Positions 56,214 to 64,000 of a stretch of 64,000 nucleotides of DNA are shown in pieces. Position numbers and translations under genes: made by a program. Source of the stretch: JAJZMA01 sp021850405 (GTDB lineage: Bacteria; Chloroflexota; Dormibacteria; Aeolococcales; Aeolococcaceae); NCBI GenBank assembly GCA_027365835.1, contig DAHXLU010000103.1, positions 6,069 through 70,068 of the forward strand, read 5' to 3'. Positions within the stretch are counted from its first letter, which is position 1. Each line of letters begins with the position of its first letter. Below the pieces are notes generated by a model. It saw nothing but the letters and a program-made list of their open reading frames with translations, did no database searches and had not been told where the DNA came from.

Positions 56214-56573
56214 ATGGGAAGGACGCTTGCACTCCTGTCTTCCGACCTGCTTATGGGCAGCCGTGTCGCTGCTGCCGCGGGCCGTTTTTCGGGGCGGATG
56301 GTTCCATTCGGGGAAAGGCTCGACGACACCGTCGTGGTCGTGGACCTCAACCCGATCCGTGGCAAGGATAGCGCAGACGAGATGCTTGATATGATCCGGA
56401 AGATTCGCTCGAGAGAGCCCGAAGCAGTGGTCATTGGCTTTTGTGGCCACGACGAAAAGATGCTCCGGATCGCAGCGATGGAGGCGGGGGCTGACCAGGT
56501 GGTAACCAACGGTGGCCTGGCGGATGCGGTTGCAAGGCTGCTCAGTCAGGAGCCAGGGATGCCTTCCCAGTGA
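56214..56573 (+). CDS. Receiver-like small protein (119 aa)
   Basis: The order TLALLSSDLLMGSRVAAAA, VVVVDLN, EAVVIGFCGHDEKMLRIAAMEAGADQVV looks like a CheY-type (beta/alpha)5 fold with AGAD near the end as in receiver domains. The conserved acidic pair and phospho-Asp are only partly recognisable (DLN at the beta-3 end), so it may be a pseudo-receiver. Its stop overlaps the start of the M20 hydrolase. Confidence 0.6.
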   Translation: MGRTLALLSSDLLMGSRVAAAAGRFSGRMVPFGERLDDTVVVVDLNPIRGKDSADEMLDMIRKIRSREPEAVVIGFCGHDEKMLRIAAMEAGADQVVTNGGLADAVARLLSQEPGMPSQ

Positions 56574-57727
56574 GTAGTGGTGCAGCTGGGCCGCTCCTGC
56601 TGGAAGAGCGCCGCTGGTTTCATGCCCATCCGTCTCTTTCCGGGGAGGAGGGGCCAGTTGCTGCGCAGATAGCCCACCTGCTCGCAGAGGCTGGCATTCG
56701 TGCGCGACTGGTCCTGGATGGAAGGGGGGTCATCGCGGAGCTGGAGGGTGGTATGCCCGGTCCACGTGTCATGTACCGGGCTGATATAGACGCCCTGCCT
56801 GTCACAGAGGAGGGATCCTGGGAGTGGCGGTCGGTCGAGGAGGGCAGGATGCATGCCTGTGGTCATGACTGCCACATCGCCATCGCACTGGAGCTGGCAC
56901 GCAGGCTGGCTGCCCAGCGTCCCTGGCCGGGGGCTGTCCGGTTCTGTTTCCAGCCAGGTGAGGAGACTGCCTCCGGAGCGCTTCCCATGATTGAGGCAGG
57001 GGTGCTTGAACAGGTCGATTATGCCCTTGGCGTCCATGTCTGGTCGCTGCTGCAGGCTTGCCACATAGGGGTTGCTCCTGGCCCCCTCTTTGGGAGTGCG
57101 GACGAATTCTCCATAACTCTCCTGGGGCGGGGTGGACACGGTGGAATGCCGCACCTGTCAGTAGACCCGGTCCCGGTTGCAGCCCTGCTGATTGTGGCGC
57201 TCCAGGGGCTCATCAGCCGGGAGACATCCCCTCTTGGAGTAGGGGTAATCACTATCGGGAAGATACAGGGTGGGTCAGCCAACAATGTAATAGCTGATGC
57301 AGTAGAGCTTGCTGGCACGGTGCGTGCAATTACTCCAGGGGACCGGGAGCGACTGGTTGGCAGGGTCGAGGAGGTTGCACGTGCAATTGCAGCAACCTAT
57401 GGTGCAACAGCGCACTTTGAGCGCAAGCATGGGACGCCTCCTGTCGTTTCAGACAATGCGGTCACCCAGGTGGTCGAGGAGGTTGCCAGCGCCATTCCCG
57501 GAGTAACTGTGGAGCGGGTACCGCCGGTGACAGTCGCCGATGACATGGCGTGCTATCTGGAGAAGGTGCCGGGCTGCTACTTTCTGGTTGGTGTGGGTCC
57601 AGAGGATCTTGCCACGGCAGTCCCGCACCATAGCGCCCGGTTCTTTGTGAATGAAGATGGGCTCCTGCCCGGAGTGGCCGTGGTGGAGGCTGCTGTGCGG
57701 CGCCTACTCGAGCAGGGTACCCGTTAG
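56570..57727 (+). CDS. M20-family amidohydrolase (N-acyl/IAA-amino-acid hydrolase-like)
   Basis: 385 residues. Metal-binding segments: ADIDALPVTEE, HACGHDCH, FQPGEETASGA, and a late His in PHHSARF. The Ser-rich dimerisation lid (GRGGHGGMPHLSVDPV) is present. Zn/Mn exopeptidase fold of subfamily M20D, which deacylates N-acyl amino acids. GTG start with a 4-bp overlap to the upstream receiver-like gene. Confidence 0.92.
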   Translation: MSSGAAGPLLLEERRWFHAHPSLSGEEGPVAAQIAHLLAEAGIRARLVLDGRGVIAELEGGMPGPRVMYRADIDALPVTEEGSWEWRSVEEGRMHACGHDCHIAIALELARRLAAQRPWPGAVRFCFQPGEETASGALPMIEAGVLEQVDYALGVHVWSLLQACHIGVAPGPLFGSADEFSITLLGRGGHGGMPHLSVDPVPVAALLIVALQGLISRETSPLGVGVITIGKIQGGSANNVIADAVELAGTVRAITPGDRERLVGRVEEVARAIAATYGATAHFERKHGTPPVVSDNAVTQVVEEVASAIPGVTVERVPPVTVADDMACYLEKVPGCYFLVGVGPEDLATAVPHHSARFFVNEDGLLPGVAVVEAAVRRLLEQGTR

Positions 57728-57924
57728 TGCTCACCCTGCTCCCTGCTGATTGCTGGTCCTGTGCTCCAGGAATGCCACTCTCCCTTGTCCTGAAAGGTAA
57801 ATGTCCGGGACCGGCCCTGCCGGCACTGCAGTTGACAACCGGCTGGTCTGGAGAGGGCGGTAGCTTCGGGTGCCGACGGTGTTGAGCGTGCAGATATTGC
57901 AGATATCGCAGCGGAAGGAGAGAC

Positions 57925-58503
57925 ATGGACGGAAGTGACGCAGGAGAAAGCGGCACTCACTCTGGCAATGGGCAGGGAGAGCCGTCACCGAACATGTCAA
58001 CCCCAGGCGATCAGGATGTTCTGCCCGGCAGGCTTGCGTCGGCCTCTGCAACTGTCCTTGTAGAGGTGATGGAACTGCAGCACACCAACAACTCTGGAAA
58101 CGTCCACGGTGGGACTATCATGCGAATGGTGGATACCGCCGCAGGTCTGGCTGCCGCGCGTCATTGTCACGGGCGGGTAGTTACTGCAGCAATCGATGAG
58201 ATGAGTTTTCTGGCTCCCGCCCATGTGGGAGACCTGCTCACCATTTATGCTATGGTCAACGACGCCAACCGCACTTCGATGGAAGTGGGGGTGCGGGTGG
58301 AGGTGGAGCAGATCCCCTCTGGGGAGGTTAGGCATGTCTCCTCCGCGCATCTTATTTTTGTGGCGCTGGGAGAGGATGGGCGCCCCACCGCTGTTCCCCC
58401 TGTGATAGCTGTCTCTGAGGATGAGAAACGAAGGCAGGAGCACGCACGGATCCGCCGGGAGCAGCGGCTTCTGCGGCGCCGGTCGATAGACAGGGTGCAG
58501 TAG
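57925..58503 (+). CDS. Acyl-CoA thioesterase (hotdog, YciA/BFIT-like)
   Basis: 192 residues. After a 35-residue low-complexity N-terminus, VMELQHTNNSGNVHGGTIMRMVDTAAGLAA and VTAAIDEMSFLAPAHVGD are the hexameric YciA/ACOT hotdog signature, with the catalytic Asp in MRMVDTAA. A charged C-terminal helix (about 160-192) is added. GAAGGAGAG before the ATG. Confidence 0.9.
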   Translation: MDGSDAGESGTHSGNGQGEPSPNMSTPGDQDVLPGRLASASATVLVEVMELQHTNNSGNVHGGTIMRMVDTAAGLAAARHCHGRVVTAAIDEMSFLAPAHVGDLLTIYAMVNDANRTSMEVGVRVEVEQIPSGEVRHVSSAHLIFVALGEDGRPTAVPPVIAVSEDEKRRQEHARIRREQRLLRRRSIDRVQ

Positions 58504-58540
58504 CTGCACCGTGTGCATGGCCAGGGCACGGGGAAAATGG

Positions 58541-58546
58541 GATAAT
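58541..58546 (+). promoter_or_regulatory. -10 box (GATAAT) for hemQ, leaderless geometry
   Basis: GATAAT ends 8 nt before the ATG at 58555. TGGCCA at 58518-58523 is a possible -35 with 17-bp spacing (4 of 6). No Shine-Dalgarno. Confidence 0.55.
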
Positions 58547-58554
58547 TGGCACTC

Positions 58555-59325
58555 ATGAGCAATGCAGGTGTCGTCGGAGATCCCAAACCCAGGATAGTAG
58601 CGGTCCGGGATGCAACTGCTCCCAGGTCTGTAAGGCGGCAATACGTTCGTTTTGCCTTCTACAAGGTGGCACAGGAGTGGCGCAAGCTCCCGGTAGAGGA
58701 GCGCAAGGAGCAGACCTCAGCTCTCTCGCGGCTGCTGGAAGAGACGGCACAGCGGGACGGCCAGGTCCTGCGGACCTTCTCTCTGGTAGGCACAAGGGGG
58801 GATGCAGATTTTATGGTCTGGATGGTGAGCGATGAGATGGAAGGGCTGCACGAGTTTGCTGCTGCGGTCAACCGGCTCGATATCGCAGGTTATCTCAGCA
58901 TGCCTTATCACTACTTTTCCATGACCAAGAAGAGCAGATACGTTGAGGGCCATGAGCATCCCGGAGGAGAGGGTCACAGCAACCGGATGGTGATTCTTCC
59001 CACCGGCCGTAAATACCTCTTTGTTTATCCCTTTGTGAAGACCAGGGCATGGTATCGGCTACCCAGGGAAGCACGGCAGGCACAGATGACTGAGCACATT
59101 GCGATGGGCCACAGGTATCCAGGGGTGAAGATAAACACGACCTATTCCTTTGGGCTTGACGACCAGGAATTTGTGGTTGCCTTTGAGAGCGACTCGGTTG
59201 AGGACTTTCTGGATCTGGTGCAGGAGATGCGGGAGAGCGCAGCCTCAGAACACACAGTCCGTGATGTGCCCTCCTTTACGTGCATACTGGGCGAGCCCAA
59301 AGATGTTCTGGACGCCCTGGGGTAG
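58555..59325 (+). CDS. hemQ: Coproheme decarboxylase HemQ (chlorite dismutase-like family)
   Basis: 256 residues. RQYVRFAFYKVAQEWRKLP opens the first ferredoxin-like half. The second half has LFVYPFVKTRAWYRLP (radical-forming Tyr region of HemQ) and MGHRYPGVKINTTYSFGLDDQEFVVAFE, whose His is the proximal haem ligand. HemQ finishes haem b in the coproporphyrin-dependent route of Gram-positives and relatives; no other haem gene is in the window. The start is set by a GATAAT box 8 nt upstream. Confidence 0.9.
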   Translation: MSNAGVVGDPKPRIVAVRDATAPRSVRRQYVRFAFYKVAQEWRKLPVEERKEQTSALSRLLEETAQRDGQVLRTFSLVGTRGDADFMVWMVSDEMEGLHEFAAAVNRLDIAGYLSMPYHYFSMTKKSRYVEGHEHPGGEGHSNRMVILPTGRKYLFVYPFVKTRAWYRLPREARQAQMTEHIAMGHRYPGVKINTTYSFGLDDQEFVVAFESDSVEDFLDLVQEMRESAASEHTVRDVPSFTCILGEPKDVLDALG

Positions 59326-59475
59326 GCCGTTACCAGGCGGTAAATAAAAAGTCCCGCCGCTCTCCCCGGTACACCCTTGCCATGGCGTGACCCGCTGCCT
59401 GCGCTGGTGCACTGGTGGTAGCGTATGGATGTTGCATGCAGCCTGATGCAGGCGATTTTCAAGGAGGGATGTAGC

Positions 59476-60459
59476 ATGGAGAAGCGTTCCCTGGGTCAAG
59501 GGTTGTCTGTTTCTGCGATCGGTCTTGGCTGCATGGGTATGAGCCAGTCGTATGGTCCTGCGGATGAGCAGGAAGCGCTCGCCACAATCCATAGGGCACT
59601 GGAAATGGGCGTGGATTTCTTCGATACAGCTGACATGTACGGACCCTTTACCAATGAGGTGCTGCTGGGCAGGGCACTCAAGGGTAGGCGAGAGGGGGTA
59701 GTAATTGCCACCAAGTTCGGCAATGAGCGCCGTGCGGATGGCAGCTGGGTGGGTGTAAATGGACGCCCTGAGTATGTGCGGCAGGCCTGCGATGCCTCAC
59801 TGGCGAGGCTTGGGGTCGACCATATCGATCTGTACTATCAGCACCGGGTAGATCCATCGGTTCCCATCGAGGAGACCTGGGGGGCCATGTCAGAGCTGGT
59901 TGCAGCGGGCAAGGTGCGTTACCTTGGAATATCTGAGGCAGCGATCGCCACGCTCAGGCGGGCGCATGCTGTCCACCCCATGGCTGCAGCCCAGTATGAG
60001 TACTCCCTCTTTACACGGGATCCTGAGGATGGGCTGCTCGCTGCCACACGGGAGCTTGGCATAGGGGTAGTGGCCTACAGTCCCGTCGGCCGGGGATTTC
60101 TCTCCGGGACCATAACCGACCCGTCCCAGTTTCAGGATGGCGATTTCCGCAAGGGCCACCCCCGGTTTACAGGGGAGAATTTCCAGCGCAATCTGGATGT
60201 GGTGGAAAAGGTCAAGGAGCTGGCCCGGACGCGCAACGCCACTCCTGCGCAGATAGCCATCGCCTGGGTACTGGCACAGGGGAAAGATATAGTGCCAATT
60301 CCCGGGACCAAGCGGCGTAGCTATCTGGAGGAGGATCTGGGCGCACTGGAGATCCGGTTGACGGAGCAGGAGCTGGCGGCCATTGAGGAGATTGCGCCCA
60401 GGGGAGTAGCGGCAGGGGAGCGCTACACTGCAGAGAACATGGCAAGACTCAACGTGTAG
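59476..60459 (+). CDS. Aldo/keto reductase
   Basis: 327 residues from an ATG preceded by GGAGGGATG. Catalytic Asp and Tyr in [10 protein letters not shown], Lys in IATKFGN, His in YYQHRVDP, so the tetrad is complete, unlike the other AKR in this window. The C-terminal [19 protein letters not shown] is the NADPH segment. It resembles the YajO/AKR13 group. The frame is open to 59425, without a better start. Confidence 0.93.
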   Translation: MEKRSLGQGLSVSAIGLGCMGMSQSYGPADEQEALATIHRALEMGVDFFDTADMYGPFTNEVLLGRALKGRREGVVIATKFGNERRADGSWVGVNGRPEYVRQACDASLARLGVDHIDLYYQHRVDPSVPIEETWGAMSELVAAGKVRYLGISEAAIATLRRAHAVHPMAAAQYEYSLFTRDPEDGLLAATRELGIGVVAYSPVGRGFLSGTITDPSQFQDGDFRKGHPRFTGENFQRNLDVVEKVKELARTRNATPAQIAIAWVLAQGKDIVPIPGTKRRSYLEEDLGALEIRLTEQELAAIEEIAPRGVAAGERYTAENMARLNV

Positions 60460-60649
60460 GGCTGCCTGCCGCCGCACGTCTGGTTCAGATCGGCCGCCAG
60501 CACCGGCAGCCACATAGAACTCCAGCGGGATTCAGGCCGCGAGAAAAGCCCGTGGGAGTTGGTCGGGAGAGCCTTGGTGATACCGATTGGCTCCCGCCGG
60601 GTGTCACAGGAAGACACTGGACAGGTCTTCAGCCCTGACCGGCTCCTTT

Positions 60650-61282
60650 CTACCCGAGTGCGAGCCCCTTTCTGGCCTTCGGCCTCGATACCAGCCAGTC
60701 CCACCCTTTCTGGGTTACCCGGACCGTCTCGCTTCCTGAATTGACACTGACAAATCCGGCAAACTCCAGCGCTGCCATGACTGCGCCTAGTTCCATCAGG
60801 TCCACCTTGTTTTTGCGGGCCATAAGGTAGAGGCTACGCTCTGGGCATTCCCGGAGCGACTGGAGGGCTACGTTCCATATGGTTGAGTCCGCCTTCATGG
60901 CATCGGCGGGGCGGGCGCAGAGGGCTGCCATCCGTGTGCTGGCTTCTGCTTTCTTTTCGGCTCCGCCGGACTTTAGCTTGGTTGCCAGGGCAACACCCTC
61001 TGGGGAGAGTGTGACCATATGGGGCATGTGACCGGTTTCCTTCTGCAGCAGACCCTCTTCACACAGTCGGCGGACAGCCGCAAGCCCTTCCAGGGTGGTT
61101 GCCTTTATGCTGCGTACCAGAGACCAGATTGAGGTGTCTCCCATGCTGGTGGCGTGGCTGCCATCCAGTGTCCTAAGCAGTATCGCTGTAGCCAGACGGT
61201 GGTCCACTGGAATGGAGTATGCCTGGGCACGCGCCAGTCCTGAGGCAAAATCGTTGCCGGGGACAGTTTCTGGGTCGGTCAT
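60650..61282 (-). CDS. Hypothetical protein, probable tandem winged-helix regulator
   Basis: 210 residues, mostly helical. Two repeats of a helix-turn-helix-wing layout can be seen: ATTLEGLAAVRRLCEEGLLQKETGHMPHMVTLSPEGVALA and LGAVMAALEFAGFVSVNSGSETVRVTQKGWDWL. Each ends in a T/S-x-x-G wing as in MarR/PadR-like proteins. DNA binding is an inference. AAGGAG before the ATG. Divergent from rpsL. Confidence 0.6.
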   Translation of the reverse strand: MTDPETVPGNDFASGLARAQAYSIPVDHRLATAILLRTLDGSHATSMGDTSIWSLVRSIKATTLEGLAAVRRLCEEGLLQKETGHMPHMVTLSPEGVALATKLKSGGAEKKAEASTRMAALCARPADAMKADSTIWNVALQSLRECPERSLYLMARKNKVDLMELGAVMAALEFAGFVSVNSGSETVRVTQKGWDWLVSRPKARKGLALG

Positions 61283-61471
61283 CTGGACTCCTTGCTTTTC
61301 TTAATGCCTCAGTGCCCCCTGATGATAGATAAATGGGAGGGGGCTCTGCTGGGGTTGAAGCTGGGCGAGGTGCCGAACTGCGGGCGGAAGCTTGTCCTGC
61401 GGCAATGAACGACAGTCGTGCAGCCATGACCGCTCCGCCCTGCCTGCACTCCGCTCCGCTCCAGCTTTAAT

Positions 61472-61501
61472 TTGACCTTTGGGCTCTTTCACTGCTACCA
61501 T
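61472..61501 (+). promoter_or_regulatory. Candidate promoter of the rpsL operon
   Basis: TTGACC (61472-61477) and TACCAT (61496-61501) with 18-bp spacing, giving a leader of about 75 nt before the rpsL GTG. The rest of the 300-bp divergent gap (61283-61581) contains an inverted repeat, GCCCCCT (61314-61320) with AGGGGGC (61338-61344), and no gene. Confidence 0.45.
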
Positions 61502-61581
61502 GAGCGGTCGCGTAGTAGCGCGGGTCCGCTTGCGGGCATCGTTCTGCTGCAAACAGTTCTAAGTGTTCTATATGGAGACCC

Positions 61582-61965
61582 GTGCCCACTATTCAGCAGC
61601 TGGTCCGGAAGGGCCGAAAGACGTTGGTCAAGAAGACCAAGGCACCTGCCCTGAAGGCTTGCCCACAGCGCCGCGGTGTGTGCGTGAGGGTCTACACCAC
61701 AACTCCCAAGAAGCCAAACTCTGCGCTCCGGAAGGTGGCACGTGTGCGTCTTACGAGCAAGGTTGAGGTGACCGCCTACATTCCGGGCATCGGCCATAAC
61801 CTTCAGGAGCACTCCGTTGTCCTGATTCGTGGTGGACGTGTCAAGGACCTGCCCGGCGTGCGCTACCACGTGATTCGTGGCGCCCTTGATACTGCAGGCA
61901 CAAGGAATCGCAAGCAGGCGCGCAGCAAGTATGGTTCAAAGCGCGAAAAGGCAGCAGCAAAGTAA
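61582..61965 (+). CDS. rpsL: 30S ribosomal protein S12
   Basis: 127 residues. [11 protein letters not shown] at the start, [16 protein letters not shown] and [17 protein letters not shown] (the streptomycin-contact loops, wild-type Lys at both usual positions) and the C-terminal KYGSKRE. GTG start with GGAG 6 nt upstream. First gene of rpsL-rpsG-fusA. Confidence 0.98.
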   Translation: MPTIQQLVRKGRKTLVKKTKAPALKACPQRRGVCVRVYTTTPKKPNSALRKVARVRLTSKVEVTAYIPGIGHNLQEHSVVLIRGGRVKDLPGVRYHVIRGALDTAGTRNRKQARSKYGSKREKAAAK

Positions 61966-61968
61966 GCC

Positions 61969-62439
61969 ATGCCACGTAGACAGAGAGTAACCAAGCGGAC
62001 TATTATTGCCGACCCGATCTACGGCAATGTTGGCGTAGCCAAATTCATAAACTGCCTCATGCTTGCAGGCAAGAAGAGCGTCTCCCAGGCGATCCTTTAT
62101 GAGGCCTTTGAGAAGGTACGGCGGTCGTCAAGGCGGGAGCCGCTGGATGTCTTTGAACAGGCAATGCGCAATGTCACCCCGGTGCTCGAAGTGAAACCCA
62201 AGCGGGTGGGTGGTGCAACCTATCAGGTGCCAGTTGAGATCCGGCAGGATCGGCGTTCCGCGCTGGCCCGGCGCTGGATTATCCGGTACGCGCGCTCCCG
62301 CAGTGGGAAGAGCATGGCAGACAAGCTTGCAGCCGAGTTGCTGGATGCTGCTAATGGAGTTGGAGCCTCCATCAAGCGGCGTGAGGATACGCACAAGATG
62401 GCTGAATCCAACAAGGCATTCTCCCACTTCCGGTACTGA
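61969..62439 (+). CDS. rpsG: 30S ribosomal protein S7
   Basis: 156 residues, typical length. [11 protein letters not shown] and [17 protein letters not shown] at the start, [17 protein letters not shown] in the middle, and [20 protein letters not shown] at the end. It binds 16S rRNA in the 30S head. 3 nt after rpsL and 2 nt before fusA. Confidence 0.98.
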   Translation: MPRRQRVTKRTIIADPIYGNVGVAKFINCLMLAGKKSVSQAILYEAFEKVRRSSRREPLDVFEQAMRNVTPVLEVKPKRVGGATYQVPVEIRQDRRSALARRWIIRYARSRSGKSMADKLAAELLDAANGVGASIKRREDTHKMAESNKAFSHFRY

Positions 62440-62441
62440 CG

Positions 62442-64000
62442 ATGGCAACCGCCGTAGGCACCCGTGCATTCCCGCTGGAGAAGACCAGAAACATCGGGAT
62501 AATGGCGCACATTGATGCCGGCAAGACCACTACTACCGAAAGGATTCTTTTCTATACCGGTCGCATCCACAAGATGGGAGAGGTACACGAAGGCGCTGCA
62601 ACCATGGACTGGATGGTTCAGGAGCAGGAGCGTGGTATAACCATCACGTCCGCTGCAACCGCTGCAGAGTGGCGTGGACACCGGGTCAACATAATTGACA
62701 CACCTGGACACGTGGACTTTACCGTTGAAGTGGAACGCAGCCTGCGTGTACTCGACGGGGCTGTGGCGGTTTTTGACGCTGTTGCTGGGGTCGAGCCCCA
62801 GTCTGAGACTGTATGGCGCCAGGCTGACAGGTACTCGGTTCCGCGAATCGCATTTATAAACAAGATGGACCGGATCGGGGCGAATTTCTTCGCTGCGGTG
62901 AAAGCCATTCGCGAGCGCCTTGGGGCCAATCCGGTCTGCATCCAGCTCCCCATCGGGGCTGAGGCCGACTTTCGTGGAATAGTGGACCTGGTCCGTAATG
63001 AGGCGATCATCTACACCGATGACCTCGGGACGACACTGGAGCGGTCGGCCATCCCGGAGAGTATGGCTGACCTGGTCGCGGAGTACCGCCGCGCTCTTAT
63101 TGAGGCAGTATCTGAGAACGATGACCATCTGATGGGCATGTACCTTGAAGGGGAGGAGCCAAGCCCTGACGAGATCCTGCGAGGACTGCGGGCGGGTACG
63201 GTGTCAGCAGCACTGGTGCCGGTTCTTTGCGGCAGTGCCCTGAAGAACAAGGGTGTGCAGCCGATGCTGGATGCGGTTGTCGATTTTCTGCCTTCGCCTC
63301 TGGACAAGCCTGCCATAGCGGGGCACGACCCAAGAAACGCTGGTGCAGAGTCCACACGTGCAGTCAAGGATGACGCCCCGTTTTCTGCCCTTGCCTTCAA
63401 GATTGCGACCGACCCGTTTGTCGGGAAACTCACCTTCTTCCGTGTTTACAGTGGACTGCTGCGAAGCGGGTCCTACGTTTATAACTCGACCAAGGGAGAG
63501 AAGGAACGGGTGGGGCGGCTGCTGCAGATGCATGCCAACCATCGCGAAGAGATAGAAGAGGTGCGCACCGGGGATATTGCGGCCGCTATCGGGTTGCGCA
63601 AGACAGTCACGGGAGACACTCTGTGTGCCGAGGAGGCCCCAATAATCCTGGAGTCCATAAACTTCCCTGAGCCGGTGATCTCCGTGGCGATTGAGCCCCG
63701 TACCAAGGCCGACCAGGACAAGATGGGTGTTGCCCTGCAGAAGCTCGCAGAGGAGGATCCAACCTTCAACGTGCGGACTGACCAGGAGACTGGGCAGACC
63801 ATCATTGCCGGGATGGGGGAATTGCACCTTGAGATCATCGTGGACCGGATGCTCCGGGAGTTTAAGGTCGATGCCAATGTGGGTAAGCCACAGGTCGCGT
63901 ACCGGGAGACGATTACAGGAAAGGCACATGGTACAGGCCGGTTTGTAAGGCAGTCAGGCGGTCGGGGCCAGTATGGGCATGTTGAGCTTGAGGTTGAGCC
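62442..64000 (+). CDS. fusA: Elongation factor G, 3'-truncated by the window
   Basis: 519 codons visible, running off the window end. G1 is [15 protein letters not shown]3 DTPGHVDFT and G4 [10 protein letters not shown], with switch segment [17 protein letters not shown] catalyses ribosome translocation. About 180 residues of domains IV-V are missing. The expected next gene in this operon type is tuf or rpsJ, outside the window. Confidence 0.97.
   Translation, partial: MATAVGTRAFPLEKTRNIGIMAHIDAGKTTTTERILFYTGRIHKMGEVHEGAATMDWMVQEQERGITITSAATAAEWRGHRVNIIDTPGHVDFTVEVERSLRVLDGAVAVFDAVAGVEPQSETVWRQADRYSVPRIAFINKMDRIGANFFAAVKAIRERLGANPVCIQLPIGAEADFRGIVDLVRNEAIIYTDDLGTTLERSAIPESMADLVAEYRRALIEAVSENDDHLMGMYLEGEEPSPDEILRGLRAGTVSAALVPVLCGSALKNKGVQPMLDAVVDFLPSPLDKPAIAGHDPRNAGAESTRAVKDDAPFSALAFKIATDPFVGKLTFFRVYSGLLRSGSYVYNSTKGEKERVGRLLQMHANHREEIEEVRTGDIAAAIGLRKTVTGDTLCAEEAPIILESINFPEPVISVAIEPRTKADQDKMGVALQKLAEEDPTFNVRTDQETGQTIIAGMGELHLEIIVDRMLREFKVDANVGKPQVAYRETITGKAHGTGRFVRQSGGRGQYGHVELEVE

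Overview
This is a high-GC bacterial chromosome segment, densely coded on both strands, made up mostly of housekeeping operons with short accessory stretches between them. Several features suggest a Terrabacteria lineage, plausibly Chloroflexota or a Dormibacterota-like relative: a HemQ-type coproheme decarboxylase, a CIRCE-controlled groESL, a MinD-like ATPase of the type VII secretion EspI kind, a CvpA-trypsin (MarP-like) membrane protease, DUF4232-like secreted proteins, and adjacent pcrA-ligA. The lineage is an inference from gene content; no 16S gene is present.

Layout. 1-7 kb: 3' end of a CdaR/YbbR gene, glmS, an acpS-nnrD fusion, alr and an MFS transporter (cell wall and cofactor supply). 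7-8.6 kb: an SRPBCC protein and a VOC protein. 8.8-11.7 kb: tsaE-tsaB-rimI-tsaD (tRNA t6A synthesis) with overlapping genes. 11.9-13.2 kb: unknown proteins. 13.4-15.6 kb: groES-groEL with a CIRCE operator and a strong terminator-like hairpin between the two genes. 15.6-21 kb: a nitrilase-fold hydrolase, pcrA and ligA. 21-28.6 kb: a drug-type MFS exporter, an aldo/keto reductase, a three-gene flavin electron-transfer module (membrane RnfD/NqrB-like protein fused to a flavin reductase, ApbE, tethered FMN-binding protein) and a GH13 glucosidase. 28.9-32.4 kb: a MinD/EspI-like ATPase followed by an ABC-2 exporter pair. 32.5-35 kb: uvrC and a stand-alone RapZ C-terminal domain. 35-37.3 kb: a less GC-rich accessory patch with two DUF4232-like secreted proteins. 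37.7-42.8 kb: gap-pgk-tpiA-gpmI, secG, tRNA-Leu(CAG) and a terminator. 43-50.5 kb: membrane and secreted proteins, including a PQ-repeat protein, a MarP-like protease, a broken DUF1697 gene, two tandem paralogues, tRNA-Pro(TGG) and upp. 50.6-61.3 kb: flippase, HAD hydrolase, thioesterases, small membrane proteins, a 3-hydroxyacyl-CoA dehydrogenase, an M20 amidohydrolase, hemQ, a second aldo/keto reductase and a winged-helix-like protein. 61.5-64 kb: rpsL-rpsG-fusA, with fusA running off the end.

Two themes stand out. First, many transcription-unit starts carry a TAnnnT-like box about 6-9 nt upstream of the start codon with no Shine-Dalgarno sequence. This is the geometry of leaderless mRNAs, whereas other genes have clear GGAGG sites. 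Second, the FMN-binding/ApbE/RnfD-reductase module looks like a compact, self-contained extracytoplasmic electron-transfer system. It is the best candidate here for an under-described system.
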